Shown in pieces: positions 21,689-29,450 of a DNA stretch of 64,000 nt. Numbering within the stretch: position 1 is the stretch's first letter; each line of letters begins with the position of its first letter. The stretch is from positions 37,539,815-37,603,814 of the forward strand of contig JAQISU010001235.1 of assembly GCA_029339505.1 (NCBI GenBank), in the 5' to 3' direction. The position numbers were made by a program, and so were the translations under genes. The notes below the pieces were generated by a model. That model was not told the DNA's origin, did no database searches, and saw nothing but the letters and a program-made list of their open reading frames with translations. Source of the DNA: Unio delphinus (taxonomy: Eukaryota > Mollusca > Bivalvia > Unionida > Unionidae).

Positions 21689-22558
21689 TCAGTCACTATG
21701 ATACCCACTTTCCACTAACTCGCCAATGAAATCTCGATATGTGCTGATATCCATGATACCACCCTGAAATAATCGTCTACAGATATCAGCTGCTTCATTA
21801 ATTATTTCCGGTGAGTTATTTCCAGCTCGGAACCCTCCGATGAGAACCTCTAATCGTGATATATCACTGAGAACACTACCAGGACATGAAACGCTAGCGT
21901 TTCCAACTAGACCACTCCCCAGAAATTTCTTCTCATCGTATGGCTGTCTTATTTGGAGTTGAAATTTTTTCTTGAAGTCTCTGTATTCCTTCATCCTTCT
22001 ATCTAAACCCCCAGTATTTATTTCATACACTATATCAGCCCATTCATTATGTGACATTCTATAATCCGAATAATTGTCCGTGAAAAACTTCTCTTGTGAA
22101 TCATAGCTGTTAGCAGCGAATTCACCTAAATTGTCTATATCCTCGTTGAGAATTTGTTGTTTAGCGCTCTCGGTAAATATAATTGATTTAGGTAGTCCAC
22201 TAACTAGTTCTTCCTGAAATCCTTTAAATTTTCGTTTCGAAGCGGTTGATATATCCTGAGGAAGTGATTGCAAGGATTTTTTTGTTTGTTTAGTTCTTTT
22301 TGCTATTTTTTCTAACACAGGAATAAGACCCTCTTCTTTTCTTTTACCGTCAGGATCATCTCCCAGTATAGCACGCTCTATCTCCTTCGTTGCTGTGGTT
22401 ACTGGTTTAAACAATTCTTCAGATCCCGCAGCAAAATCAGTCTGAAGACTCTGTCGTTGTTGTAGTTTATTCCGTACAGAGTCACGAATTGGTACAAATC
22501 TCTTAATTGCATCTAATCGTTCACGAGCCAATCGGGTTGTTAATGCTTCATTGACCAT
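21689..22558 (-). CDS. Conserved Polinton protein, coiled-coil-rich, unknown role
   Basis: 289 residues from ATG at 22558. The N-terminal half is charged and helical (ARERLDAIKRFVPIRDSVRN; KIAKRTKQTKKSLQSLPQ). The C-terminal part has YRMSHNEWADIVYEI, a Gly-rich FLGSGLVGN linker and a terminal helical domain, ISRLEVLIGGFRAGNNSPE ... FQGGIMDISTYRDFIGELV. I recognise this C-terminal pattern from unannotated proteins of invertebrate Polinton-like elements; it may be a minor virion or scaffold component. First gene of the structural block. LIGG-F fits the adenain consensus. Confidence 0.65.
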   Translation of the reverse strand: MVNEALTTRLARERLDAIKRFVPIRDSVRNKLQQRQSLQTDFAAGSEELFKPVTTATKEIERAILGDDPDGKRKEEGLIPVLEKIAKRTKQTKKSLQSLPQDISTASKRKFKGFQEELVSGLPKSIIFTESAKQQILNEDIDNLGEFAANSYDSQEKFFTDNYSDYRMSHNEWADIVYEINTGGLDRRMKEYRDFKKKFQLQIRQPYDEKKFLGSGLVGNASVSCPGSVLSDISRLEVLIGGFRAGNNSPEIINEAADICRRLFQGGIMDISTYRDFIGELVESGYHSD

Positions 22559-22559
22559 T

Positions 22560-22589
22560 ATTTGAAATCAGAAACAATTTTTCAATTGT
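22560..22589 (-). promoter_or_regulatory. 30-bp late-gene leader, copy 2
   Basis: Identical over 30 bp to 21631-21660 and placed just upstream of the ATG at 22558. A second partial copy of TTGAAAAATTGTTT lies a few bases further upstream (about 22592-22604). Confidence 0.65.
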
Positions 22590-22651
22590 AAAACAATTTT
22601 TCAATCCCGACCTAACACCATCGGATGGTCATGGAAGTGTTATTTCATCCT

Positions 22652-22729
22652 ATCAATGGAAAAGTGTGGAAAGTCACATAATTGTATATAAAATAATAAT
22701 AATGTGACTTTCCACACTTTTCCATTGAT
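22652..22729. terminator. 28-bp perfect hairpin in internal control region
   Basis: Arms 22652-22679 and 22702-22729 are perfect inverses (ATCAATGGAAAAGTGTGGAA at the left start), with a 22-nt AT-only-like loop. It lies between the orphan 133-residue gene and the structural block. It could end upstream transcription, mark a boundary, or be a replication or packaging signal; the sequence does not decide. Confidence 0.6.
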
Positions 22730-22781
22730 CATCCATCGATTTTTGACATCCCTTGAGGGTCGGCTAAAAAAAATGATTAAT

Positions 22782-22852
22782 GGTCGGGCAATCAAATAAT
22801 GATAAATAGTCGGTCAATCAAATAATGATAAATGGTCGGTCAATCAAAATTG
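22782..22852 (+). repeat. 26-bp iteron-like direct repeats, three copies
   Basis: GGTCGGTCAATCAAATAATG-type units begin at 22782, 22808 and 22834, exactly 26 bp apart; the third overlaps the stop of the 133-residue gene. A partial GGGTCGGCTAA lies just upstream (22757). Confidence 0.75.
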
Positions 22853-23200
22853 TTCATTTTCTTGAATTAACGCCCGTAGGTTTCTAACTTTAGAATTAAC
22901 CTCCTTTTTCAATTCGTATTCATACCCCAATTCTTTTCGTATTCGTTCTACGATGGTATACAACGGAGCGAACACACTTACGTCACTGGAAAATGCGAGA
23001 GAGTCCCGAATAGAATTCTGAATTCTCTTGATGAGCGCATACTTCTTTGGTAGCATATATTTATTGTTGTTAACTCCGTATTCAATATCCTGAAAATCAG
23101 ACATGATTTGATCAGGATTTAACCCATCTGATAGTTCAATATCCCAACTTTTCAATTTTGAAATCTCGGATAAAATGCTATTCATGTTTTCAGAATTCAT
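22844..23200 (-). CDS. Orphan Polinton protein, 118 aa
   Basis: Start taken at ATG 23200 (MNSENMNSILSEISKLKSWD); the frame is open further up to the HNH gene's stop at 23245, but without another ATG. Predicted mainly helical and acidic, with no motif I recognise. It ends within the 26-bp iterons. Position in the middle (early-type) block beside an endonuclease suggests an accessory or regulatory role, unproven. Confidence 0.5.
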   Translation of the reverse strand: MNSENMNSILSEISKLKSWDIELSDGLNPDQIMSDFQDIEYGVNNNKYMLPKKYALIKRIQNSIRDSLAFSSDVSVFAPLYTIVERIRKELGYEYELKKEVNSKVRNLRALIQENEQF

Positions 23201-23244
23201 TATTCTATAATAATGATATATTTCTAAATGAAAAATATGACGCA

Positions 23245-23739
23245 TTAGACATAACTAAATTTAAATTTTTGTCCCGTCCTTTTTGAAATAGCCGATCGAC
23301 AAATCCCCTCTGCAACTCTTCGTACTGAGGGTCCACAAATATCGAAATGCCTACTGGCGCTGGTTATTGATTGAAATATTTTTTCTTCGTTAGTTATCGT
23401 ATTCAAAGATTTCACAGGTCTCTTCCCAACCGTTTTGCATTTTCCAGTCTTCCCTCGTTTGGTATTCTCACTTTGTGTGATAGCCTGCAGATTTGATAAA
23501 GAATTGTTCTTTGGATTAGAATCAATATGATCAATAACAAAATCATCCTCGATCAATCCATTGAAACATTCATACACGAAACGATGATTGAGATAAAATT
23601 TCTCTCCAGCGCGAAACTTCAAATACCCTTGATTATTCACAGCACCAACTGGTTTCTTCAGTCTGCGGTTTCTTACAACACCATCACTAGATGCTTCATA
23701 ATTTGTGATCACAGGGTGTTGTCTGAATTCTTGGTTCAT
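23245..23739 (-). CDS. Free-standing HNH homing-type endonuclease (NUMOD4/HNH/NUMOD1-like)
   Basis: 164 residues from ATG at 23739. The N-terminal NYEASSDGVVRNRRLKKPVG resembles a NUMOD4-type DNA-recognition motif, the centre holds an HNH core (HRFVYECFNG ... DDFVIDHIDSNPKNNSLSNL ... ENTKRG, catalytic His of DHID), and the C-terminal NTITNEEKIFQSITSASRHF resembles a NUMOD1 helix-turn-helix. This architecture is typical of phage and algal-virus homing endonucleases. It is not inside an intron or intein here, so it behaves as an independent gene. Possible source: transfer from a large DNA virus or phage. Confidence 0.85.
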   Translation of the reverse strand: MNQEFRQHPVITNYEASSDGVVRNRRLKKPVGAVNNQGYLKFRAGEKFYLNHRFVYECFNGLIEDDFVIDHIDSNPKNNSLSNLQAITQSENTKRGKTGKCKTVGKRPVKSLNTITNEEKIFQSITSASRHFDICGPSVRRVAEGICRSAISKRTGQKFKFSYV

Positions 23740-23753
23740 TCGTATACTAAATA

Positions 23754-24143
23754 CTATTTGTCTAATTCATTGTTTGGTTTAATGATTACATCACTGGAGA
23801 ATCTTTCGATGTAGTCTTGAGGAGTTCTTATGATTTTATCCTTGATGTTGTCAGGGTCAAGGACCTTTTCAGGGTCAAAATTTCTGATTGATTGTCCATT
23901 TTTTATTCTTTTATCATAATAACGCTTCAATTCCCTGTATCGCTTACCACCGCAATTTAGACACAACTGAGATTTTCCCCTGACCCCAACCCCACATAGA
24001 ATACAGGGTAACGGACCAAGGCTTCCACGTCGAAAGCTTTGCATATGATACCCACAAAACTCATTTCTGCATGATTTGTTACACGGGGTTACTGATCCAA
24101 TCATAAGCCACTTGCAGTGATTCATTATATATAAATTCTTCAT
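23754..24143 (-). CDS. Cys-rich zinc-binding protein of Polinton
   Basis: 129 residues (ATG at 24143; a second ATG at 24125 gives MNHCKWLM). Conserved cysteines occur as C-x3-C-x4-C-x2-H, then CILCG and CLNCGG, consistent with two small zinc ribbons or fingers in the first 70 residues, followed by a charged tail. I recognise such short proteins from Polinton-like elements but not their function; nucleic-acid binding is inferred. It starts 24 bp from the divergent polymerase gene. Confidence 0.65.
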   Translation of the reverse strand: MKNLYIMNHCKWLMIGSVTPCNKSCRNEFCGYHMQSFRRGSLGPLPCILCGVGVRGKSQLCLNCGGKRYRELKRYYDKRIKNGQSIRNFDPEKVLDPDNIKDKIIRTPQDYIERFSSDVIIKPNNELDK

Positions 24144-24167
24144 TTAAATGCTTGTTTTAATCATAGC

Positions 24168-25781
24168 ATGAGGGAATTAAGGAGAACGCCTTCGAAAAAT
24201 GCTGAATTCAATGCTGATAAGGAGTTTAAGAGATTATTGAAAATTAGTCCTAAATTTAATATCGATAGACCCAAAAAACGTCCAAGAGACGGAAACATGA
24301 AAGAGTTTAACAGATTATTAAAAATTAGTCCTAAATTTAATCTCGATAAACCAAAAAAACGTCCAAGAGACAAAAACATGAAAGAGTTTAAGAGATTATT
24401 GAAGATTAATCCTAAATTTAATCTCGATAAACCAAAAAAACGTATCAAAATTAATCTCAAACGTCCAAGAGACGGAAACATGAAAGAGTTTAAGAGATTA
24501 TTGAAGATTAATCCTAAATTTAATCTCGATAAACCAAAAAAACGTAACAAAATTAATCCTAAATTTAATCTCGATAAACCAAAAAAACGTAACAAAATTA
24601 ATCCTAAATTTAATCTCGATAAACCCAAAAAACGTCCAAGAGACGGAAACATGAAAGAGTTTAAGAGATTATTGAAGATTAATCCTAAATTTAATCTCGA
24701 TAAACCAAAAAAAACGTCCAAGAGATTACCCTGGAAAGATGCTCAATTCAATCTCGATATAGTTTCTAATACACCAAAGAATACAATTCTTGATAAAGCC
24801 ATGATTAGTAAAATCAGAGACTGTTTTAATGAATTCAAGCGTGATGGAGCATCTTATTGTTGGTCAACATTTCGAATTGATGGTGTTGTTGATGCTACCA
24901 TGAATGATGAAAAAGCAGCAGTGATAATTTCACGTGTTGGGGAAAAAAGGTATTTTTTCCGAATCAAATTCATTATCGAAGTCGATGGCAAATGGATTAT
25001 TAGGGATAAATTTGAACCAATCCTCAAGAATAAAAAAGCTGTCATTGTGAGTAGAGATTCCAAACCAGGAATTCTAACCGGAATCGATAAGCCATACTAC
25101 GAAAGATCTTATCCCGTAACAGCAATGGTTTATGGGATATATCCGTTAAATGATAAACCCGATATCGCAAAACTAGCTCCTATGAAATATTCGTCAGGGC
25201 TTAATTGTGTAGCAGAACGAATAATAGAACACTTCACAAATGCATCCCGAGGAAATAAACTAACTGATCTGCGACGTAGGAAAATAACCGAATGGGAACT
25301 GACAGTGAAACAGCATGGTGCAAAGATTTCTGATATAGCTAAATTAGAAACATCATTACGATTCCCAATAACCGTTATGACGATAACCGGAGAGGTTTTA
25401 TACGAACCGAAATATAACAAAAATGGAGCGCCAATACAGATTATTGATCATAACAAACACGCGTGGACACCTGCGGTAACAGTATTTCCACGAGAACGAA
25501 CCGTGAAATATATCCCTAAGGAGTTCGTCGGGGATGTTTTCTATGAAGAGAGATTATTCGATGCTATTCATGCGTTGTGTAAAGATGATCCTGTGTCAGT
25601 GTGGTTACTTAGAAGTGATGAAGATCCCGAAATAGGATTTGATCAATTTGTAAGACCAAATGGCGAATTATATCGCGTTGAAGAATTAGATAATAGAATG
25701 AGAAAAATCGCTAGTGATTTTTCACCGGAGAATTCCCATGAAAACTACTCACGGATAGTTTTACTATTCCATCAGTGGTAG
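24168..25781 (+). CDS. POLB: Polymerase gene, N-terminal part with basic repeats
   Basis: 537 codons from ATG at 24168. Residues about 16-185 are Lys/Arg-rich tandem repeats (KEFKRLLKINPKFNLDKPKK, some shortened to NKINPKFNLDKPKKR). The rest (about 190-537) is globular, with ASYCWSTFRIDGVVDATMND and WIIRDKFEPILKNKKAVIVS; I do not recognise a canonical exonuclease motif. The ORF stops at TAG 25779-25781, while the polymerase continues in another frame from about 25742, so a one-base loss (or two-base gain) lies in 25742-25781. The repeats could be a nucleic-acid-binding or nuclear-targeting arm. Confidence 0.78.
   Translation: MRELRRTPSKNAEFNADKEFKRLLKISPKFNIDRPKKRPRDGNMKEFNRLLKISPKFNLDKPKKRPRDKNMKEFKRLLKINPKFNLDKPKKRIKINLKRPRDGNMKEFKRLLKINPKFNLDKPKKRNKINPKFNLDKPKKRNKINPKFNLDKPKKRPRDGNMKEFKRLLKINPKFNLDKPKKTSKRLPWKDAQFNLDIVSNTPKNTILDKAMISKIRDCFNEFKRDGASYCWSTFRIDGVVDATMNDEKAAVIISRVGEKRYFFRIKFIIEVDGKWIIRDKFEPILKNKKAVIVSRDSKPGILTGIDKPYYERSYPVTAMVYGIYPLNDKPDIAKLAPMKYSSGLNCVAERIIEHFTNASRGNKLTDLRRRKITEWELTVKQHGAKISDIAKLETSLRFPITVMTITGEVLYEPKYNKNGAPIQIIDHNKHAWTPAVTVFPRERTVKYIPKEFVGDVFYEERLFDAIHALCKDDPVSVWLLRSDEDPEIGFDQFVRPNGELYRVEELDNRMRKIASDFSPENSHENYSRIVLLFHQW
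24216..24720 (+). repeat. 81-bp coding repeats in polymerase N-terminus
   Basis: DNA repeats around TTTAAGAGATTATTGAAGAT and CCTAAATTTAATCTCGATAA, full 81-bp units alternating with shorter 45-bp ones. All lengths are multiples of three, keeping the frame. The opposite strand is also open (24161-24721), which is a mirror artefact. Confidence 0.9.
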
Positions 25782-27817
25782 CTCACTTCGCAAGAGAAAA
25801 AAACTCATGGCGTCCAACACGAAGTGATTTTCTCGAGGATGTTAAATTGAGTTGCGTCGAATTTGGTCATGGAGGACTGTGGAATACGAAATACTCACGT
25901 GATGGTATGATTTCAATTGATATATCCGCGTGTTATCCCGGAAGTTTTCTCGGATATGGGGAATGTGCTGAGTACTTCAAACGATTTGGACACCCCACAC
26001 ATGAAATGACTCGTGTTGCGATTAATGGACCATTGCCTGATTTTGATTTAACCGGATTCGCTCGTGTGATATCATTTGAACTCGCTACAGGGTTACATCC
26101 GTGTAGTTATGTTTGGCTCGGTAGACACCTATCTGAAAAGGCCTGGATGCCAATAGTGCTATTGAGATATATGATTGATTGTGGTATGCTAATATCGTTG
26201 ATTGTTTCCGAGGCTATTATATGCTATCGAGCTCAGAAAGAAGTTTGGCTACCACAACCCGATCTAGATAGAATAATCAGCGAACTACGAAAACAGTGTC
26301 CAGATTTCAGTGAAGAAGAAATCATAAATTGGTCTAAGAAGTTATTTGAAAGTAAAAAAGAACAAGCAAAGGATCTCGGACGAAGAATAATCGGTAAATT
26401 TACCCAGGGTGGACGATACGACAATGCAAAATATTCTTCGCGGTTGATCATAGACGTCGCTGAATACGATTTTTTTGTAGCGGATTTAATGAAACAGGGA
26501 AAACTTGTATCCCGTAAGGATGCTTTTCTATCCAATGGTGAGAAATTAGGTACGGTTGTTACCTACTGTGATGGATATAATTCCCAGTACACACATTTGA
26601 GAAGTTCAATGCTAGCCTATGCTTCTATTAATCTATTTTTGATGATAAATAGATTTCCTAATACCGCGGTTAGAGTGGCCACTGATTCGATGTATATACA
26701 CAATAAGTACAAATCAGCTGTAGCGGCATTCACAGATCCGGAGGAAGCGTGGGGGCGTTGGCGATTTAAAAAGGAGATGCTACATGAGTATTGTGAATCG
26801 GCAGACGTTGCCATGGATGATAAATATCTTTCATATAACCGTATTGAAATTCAATCAGAATTTTCTAATGCACCACCGGTATCTGATCCAGTATGTAGAT
26901 ACAAGACAATTTATTTAAACGGTTGTGGTGGGTCAGGAAAGACAACTCGTGCAATTGAATTATTTCGTCGGTCAACCATGATTGTGCTAACACCGACTCA
27001 CAGACTCGCCAGAGAGATGATACAGCGAGGGGTAAATGCTTGCACTTACCACAATTTCTTTCGATGGAAGGGTGACAAATGGACTCCTGAGCGTATGGGT
27101 GATAAATTCATTCCTGAAATCATAATTTGGGATGAAATATGCACAGTGTCATTAGATGTATTACAAACATTTCTTGAGTGGTTGTTAAACAAAAACACAA
27201 AAGTCGTCATGTGCGGTGATCACGGCCAACCACCACCATTTGTCGGTGCATCTCCACATGAATGGCTAAGGGGTTTTGTAGACTATTATGAAGAAATTAC
27301 CACTGATTATAGATCAATTGATGAACGATTACGAGAATTCAAAGCGCTAATTAGATTACAACCGGATAGAATCCAATGCGAAATAGCGCGTGAAGTGATT
27401 TCAGAAACTCCAATGAATGATTTCTGGGAAACATGGAGACCAAATGATTTGATAATTGCAAGTAGAAAAATAGTCAGGGACACACTTCAAATGAAGTTAT
27501 TTGAATTGCATAAAGAAAAATTTGCAACGCTTCCAGTACCCCTTTGTTATAGGCCATCGGATACACGAAAACAGAACATTGAAGTTGATATTCCAGGACA
27601 GAGTGAAAAACAAATTCTCGTATTAAATGATATTGTGCTGGTTGATATCAGCGTCGTCGAAGATGCATTGCGTGCTAATAAATCCCCGTGGACGCTAGGA
27701 TACGCAGCAACAATACACTCTTCACAGGGATTGACTATATCGGATACAATTGTTTGGATGGTGGATAATCGCATCGAATGGTCGAATTTAGTCTATCTCG
27801 CAGTATCCAGAGTATGA
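25775..27817 (+). CDS. POLB: Family B DNA polymerase core fused to SF1 helicase
   Basis: About 680 codons, open from 25742. Polymerase motif A is ISIDISACYPGSF (Asp at about 49), a basic region RRIIGKFTQGG stands where motif B is expected, and motif C is VATDSMYI (about 305). Then come the SF1 (Pif1/RecD-like) helicase motifs: I NGCGGSGKTT, Ia IVLTPTHRLA, II IIWDEICTV, III MCGDHGQPPP, IV IIASRK, V AATIHSSQG, VI YLAVSR. The frame ends with TGA one codon after motif VI, and continues in the same frame to an HNH-like tail. Polinton polymerases usually lack a helicase; from memory, similar fusions occur in Maverick-like elements of arbuscular mycorrhizal fungi. Initiation probably relies on a protein primer at the terminal repeats. 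Confidence 0.9.
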   Translation: MVAHFAREKNSWRPTRSDFLEDVKLSCVEFGHGGLWNTKYSRDGMISIDISACYPGSFLGYGECAEYFKRFGHPTHEMTRVAINGPLPDFDLTGFARVISFELATGLHPCSYVWLGRHLSEKAWMPIVLLRYMIDCGMLISLIVSEAIICYRAQKEVWLPQPDLDRIISELRKQCPDFSEEEIINWSKKLFESKKEQAKDLGRRIIGKFTQGGRYDNAKYSSRLIIDVAEYDFFVADLMKQGKLVSRKDAFLSNGEKLGTVVTYCDGYNSQYTHLRSSMLAYASINLFLMINRFPNTAVRVATDSMYIHNKYKSAVAAFTDPEEAWGRWRFKKEMLHEYCESADVAMDDKYLSYNRIEIQSEFSNAPPVSDPVCRYKTIYLNGCGGSGKTTRAIELFRRSTMIVLTPTHRLAREMIQRGVNACTYHNFFRWKGDKWTPERMGDKFIPEIIIWDEICTVSLDVLQTFLEWLLNKNTKVVMCGDHGQPPPFVGASPHEWLRGFVDYYEEITTDYRSIDERLREFKALIRLQPDRIQCEIAREVISETPMNDFWETWRPNDLIIASRKIVRDTLQMKLFELHKEKFATLPVPLCYRPSDTRKQNIEVDIPGQSEKQILVLNDIVLVDISVVEDALRANKSPWTLGYAATIHSSQGLTISDTIVWMVDNRIEWSNLVYLAVSRV

Positions 27818-28150
27818 AAAATAAATCAACTTCGAAGAATTGTTTTCGATGATAATGACACCACAATAAATGATATTGATGTTAAAATTATTGATAAAAA
27901 ACTCTCCGGTTACAAACAACAGGACAAAAAAAAACAACGAGAATTTGATATTGATGCTGAATTAATAATCACTTTGAAGAAGCAACAGAATAATCACTGC
28001 GCGAGTTGCAATTGTATAATGCGTTGGCAGTATTCGAATAAGGATCCTCGCCAATTCACCGTAGACAGAAAAAATAACAATCTCGGTCATGTCAGAAACA
28101 ATGTGATGTTGACTTGTCTTGAGTGCAATAGACGCAAGGGTGCTAGTTAA
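27818..28150 (+). pseudogene. POLB: HNH-like C-terminal tail of polymerase-helicase, after in-frame stop
   Basis: 110 codons continuing in the polymerase frame after TGA 27815-27817. A charged linker (KLSGYKQQDKKKQREFD) leads to a treble-clef/HNH-like module: HCASCNCIMRW, FTVDRKNNNLGHVRNNV, TCLECNRRKG, i.e. CxxC, a D-R/GH/N core, and CxxCN. The Cys pairs would bind zinc; the core resembles HNH nucleases with Asp in the first position. There is no ATG at its start. It overlaps the convergent integrase stop by a few bases. Confidence 0.75.
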
Positions 28151-29087
28151 GCCCATGGGGTGGCAATTGAGTATCCTCGGGAATTACCTGTAGTTGTTGT
28201 CGAGTAAAACCCCGCTGAGGGGCAGTTGAATCCAGTTTATAGACTGGAGGTCTACCCGTAGATCGTGTTATACTAGATATCTTGTGTGCAGTAACACTCC
28301 AAATAGGATCAGTAGCCCTTTTTCTGCCACCTTCAAGTTCTCCTGGTTCATATAAATACCTAACAGTGACATTACTACCAAGAATTGGTTCTTTGAAATC
28401 TTTTTGTGGTTGTACGGGTAAAGACTTCTTTTTAATAGCGTTGCTAGGTTTCATGTTGATTGTTCTAGTAATCTCATTATTCAGTGCGGTAATCACAGCT
28501 GGTAACCTTTTGACCCATTCACGGGATCGCTTTTCTTGAATGAATTCTTTTGCGTATTGATATCCAAATAACCGCTCAGCAATCGTCCGATTAAATCGTT
28601 CTACAATGGCCTGATCGCGATGTAGCGCAGTATGCCCTCGTCGTATGGTGACATTATGATGTTTCATTGTAGATAACACTGCACCCTGAAATTCCTTGCC
28701 AGGATCAACCTGCAATAGATTTGGCCAGTGCAGAGGACCTCGTCGATAAATCCTTTCAAATGCAGAAGCGACTTCAGTGGCTGATTTTGTTTTTAACGGT
28801 TCTGCTTCTTTGTATCGACTTGCAATATCAACTACGGTTAAAGCGTATTTGTAACCACGATCATGTGGCAGAAATAATATATCAGCCTGATGAACTTCAT
28901 TAGGAGCGGTCACATCAAAATGCGAGAATTGAATTTGTTTAGGCGGTGGTAGATAAATTTGCCATAGTGCCTGTTTGGATAACCAATTAGCCGCAGTGGT
29001 TTTTTTCACTTTTGCAGCGCTAGCGAGTTTATGGACTGCTGATTTACCCCTCCAGTATCCTCTTGGGGAATAATAAATTGATTCCAT
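28143..29087 (-). CDS. INT: Retroviral-type (DDE) integrase
   Basis: 314 residues from ATG at 29087. The rve core is complete: Asp69 (HQADILFLP), Asp128 (QVDPGKEF) and Glu163 (AIVERFNRT), giving D,D-35-E spacing. It contains the family's TVVDIASRYKEAEPLKTK stretch and a C-terminal SH3/chromo-like beta region (WSVTAHKISSITR ... PVYKLD ... RGFTRQQL). It joins element ends to host DNA and makes the target duplication. No N-terminal HHCC zinc module is seen. No lesion was found, so this gene looks intact. Its start lies 4 bp after the PLA2 stop. Confidence 0.95.
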   Translation of the reverse strand: MESIYYSPRGYWRGKSAVHKLASAAKVKKTTAANWLSKQALWQIYLPPPKQIQFSHFDVTAPNEVHQADILFLPHDRGYKYALTVVDIASRYKEAEPLKTKSATEVASAFERIYRRGPLHWPNLLQVDPGKEFQGAVLSTMKHHNVTIRRGHTALHRDQAIVERFNRTIAERLFGYQYAKEFIQEKRSREWVKRLPAVITALNNEITRTINMKPSNAIKKKSLPVQPQKDFKEPILGSNVTVRYLYEPGELEGGRKRATDPIWSVTAHKISSITRSTGRPPVYKLDSTAPQRGFTRQQLQVIPEDTQLPPHGLN

Positions 29088-29091
29088 ATTA

Positions 29092-29450
29092 TTAATTACC
29101 GGCACCTAACATCAATTTGCTTTTCATAGCCGATTTTATCAAAAATGAAGCCAATTTTTCTTTGAAGGATTTATCAGGAATAGCATTTAACGCATGAATT
29201 AATTTCACATCCGCGAGATGTCTGTGTTGCAGATTGCTGCTTTTATAAGCAACATCATGAAGGTGACAGGCCTTATCAATGGCGTTTATTGGTTCTTCAC
29301 CGGGTCGGGACTGATTTTGATCATTGAGTCTGATATCAAGTCTGGTTCCCGGTCCACAGTAGCTATATCCTGGAAGGTGCTTTTCTCCGGGGTACTTTGC
29401 CCATGGGGTTCCAGGGAGCTTTGCCAATTTGGCTGCGATATCACCTCCTC
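29092..29450 (-). CDS. Phospholipase A2 domain, reachable only by frameshift
   Basis: The frame is open upstream to the A-tract at 29452-29459 but has no ATG before the catalytic core. The domain has the calcium-loop signature YSYCGPGTRLD and the catalytic HD pair in DKACHLHDVAY, as in the PLA2 domain of parvovirus minor capsid proteins, where it breaches endosomal membranes. A C-terminal helical part (SFKEKLASFLIKSAMKSK) follows. It overlaps the zinc-ribbon ORF in the -1 frame, so it is probably the second half of that gene. Confidence 0.8.

Noticed and set aside
24161..24721. Leu-rich repeat ORF opposite the polymerase N-terminus
   Set aside because: Antisense shadow of the Lys-rich coding repeats; the sense frame continues into the polymerase gene.
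25742..25781. Programmed frameshift between the two polymerase ORFs
   Set aside because: No slippery heptamer in the correct register was found; decay is simpler, given other lesions in the element.
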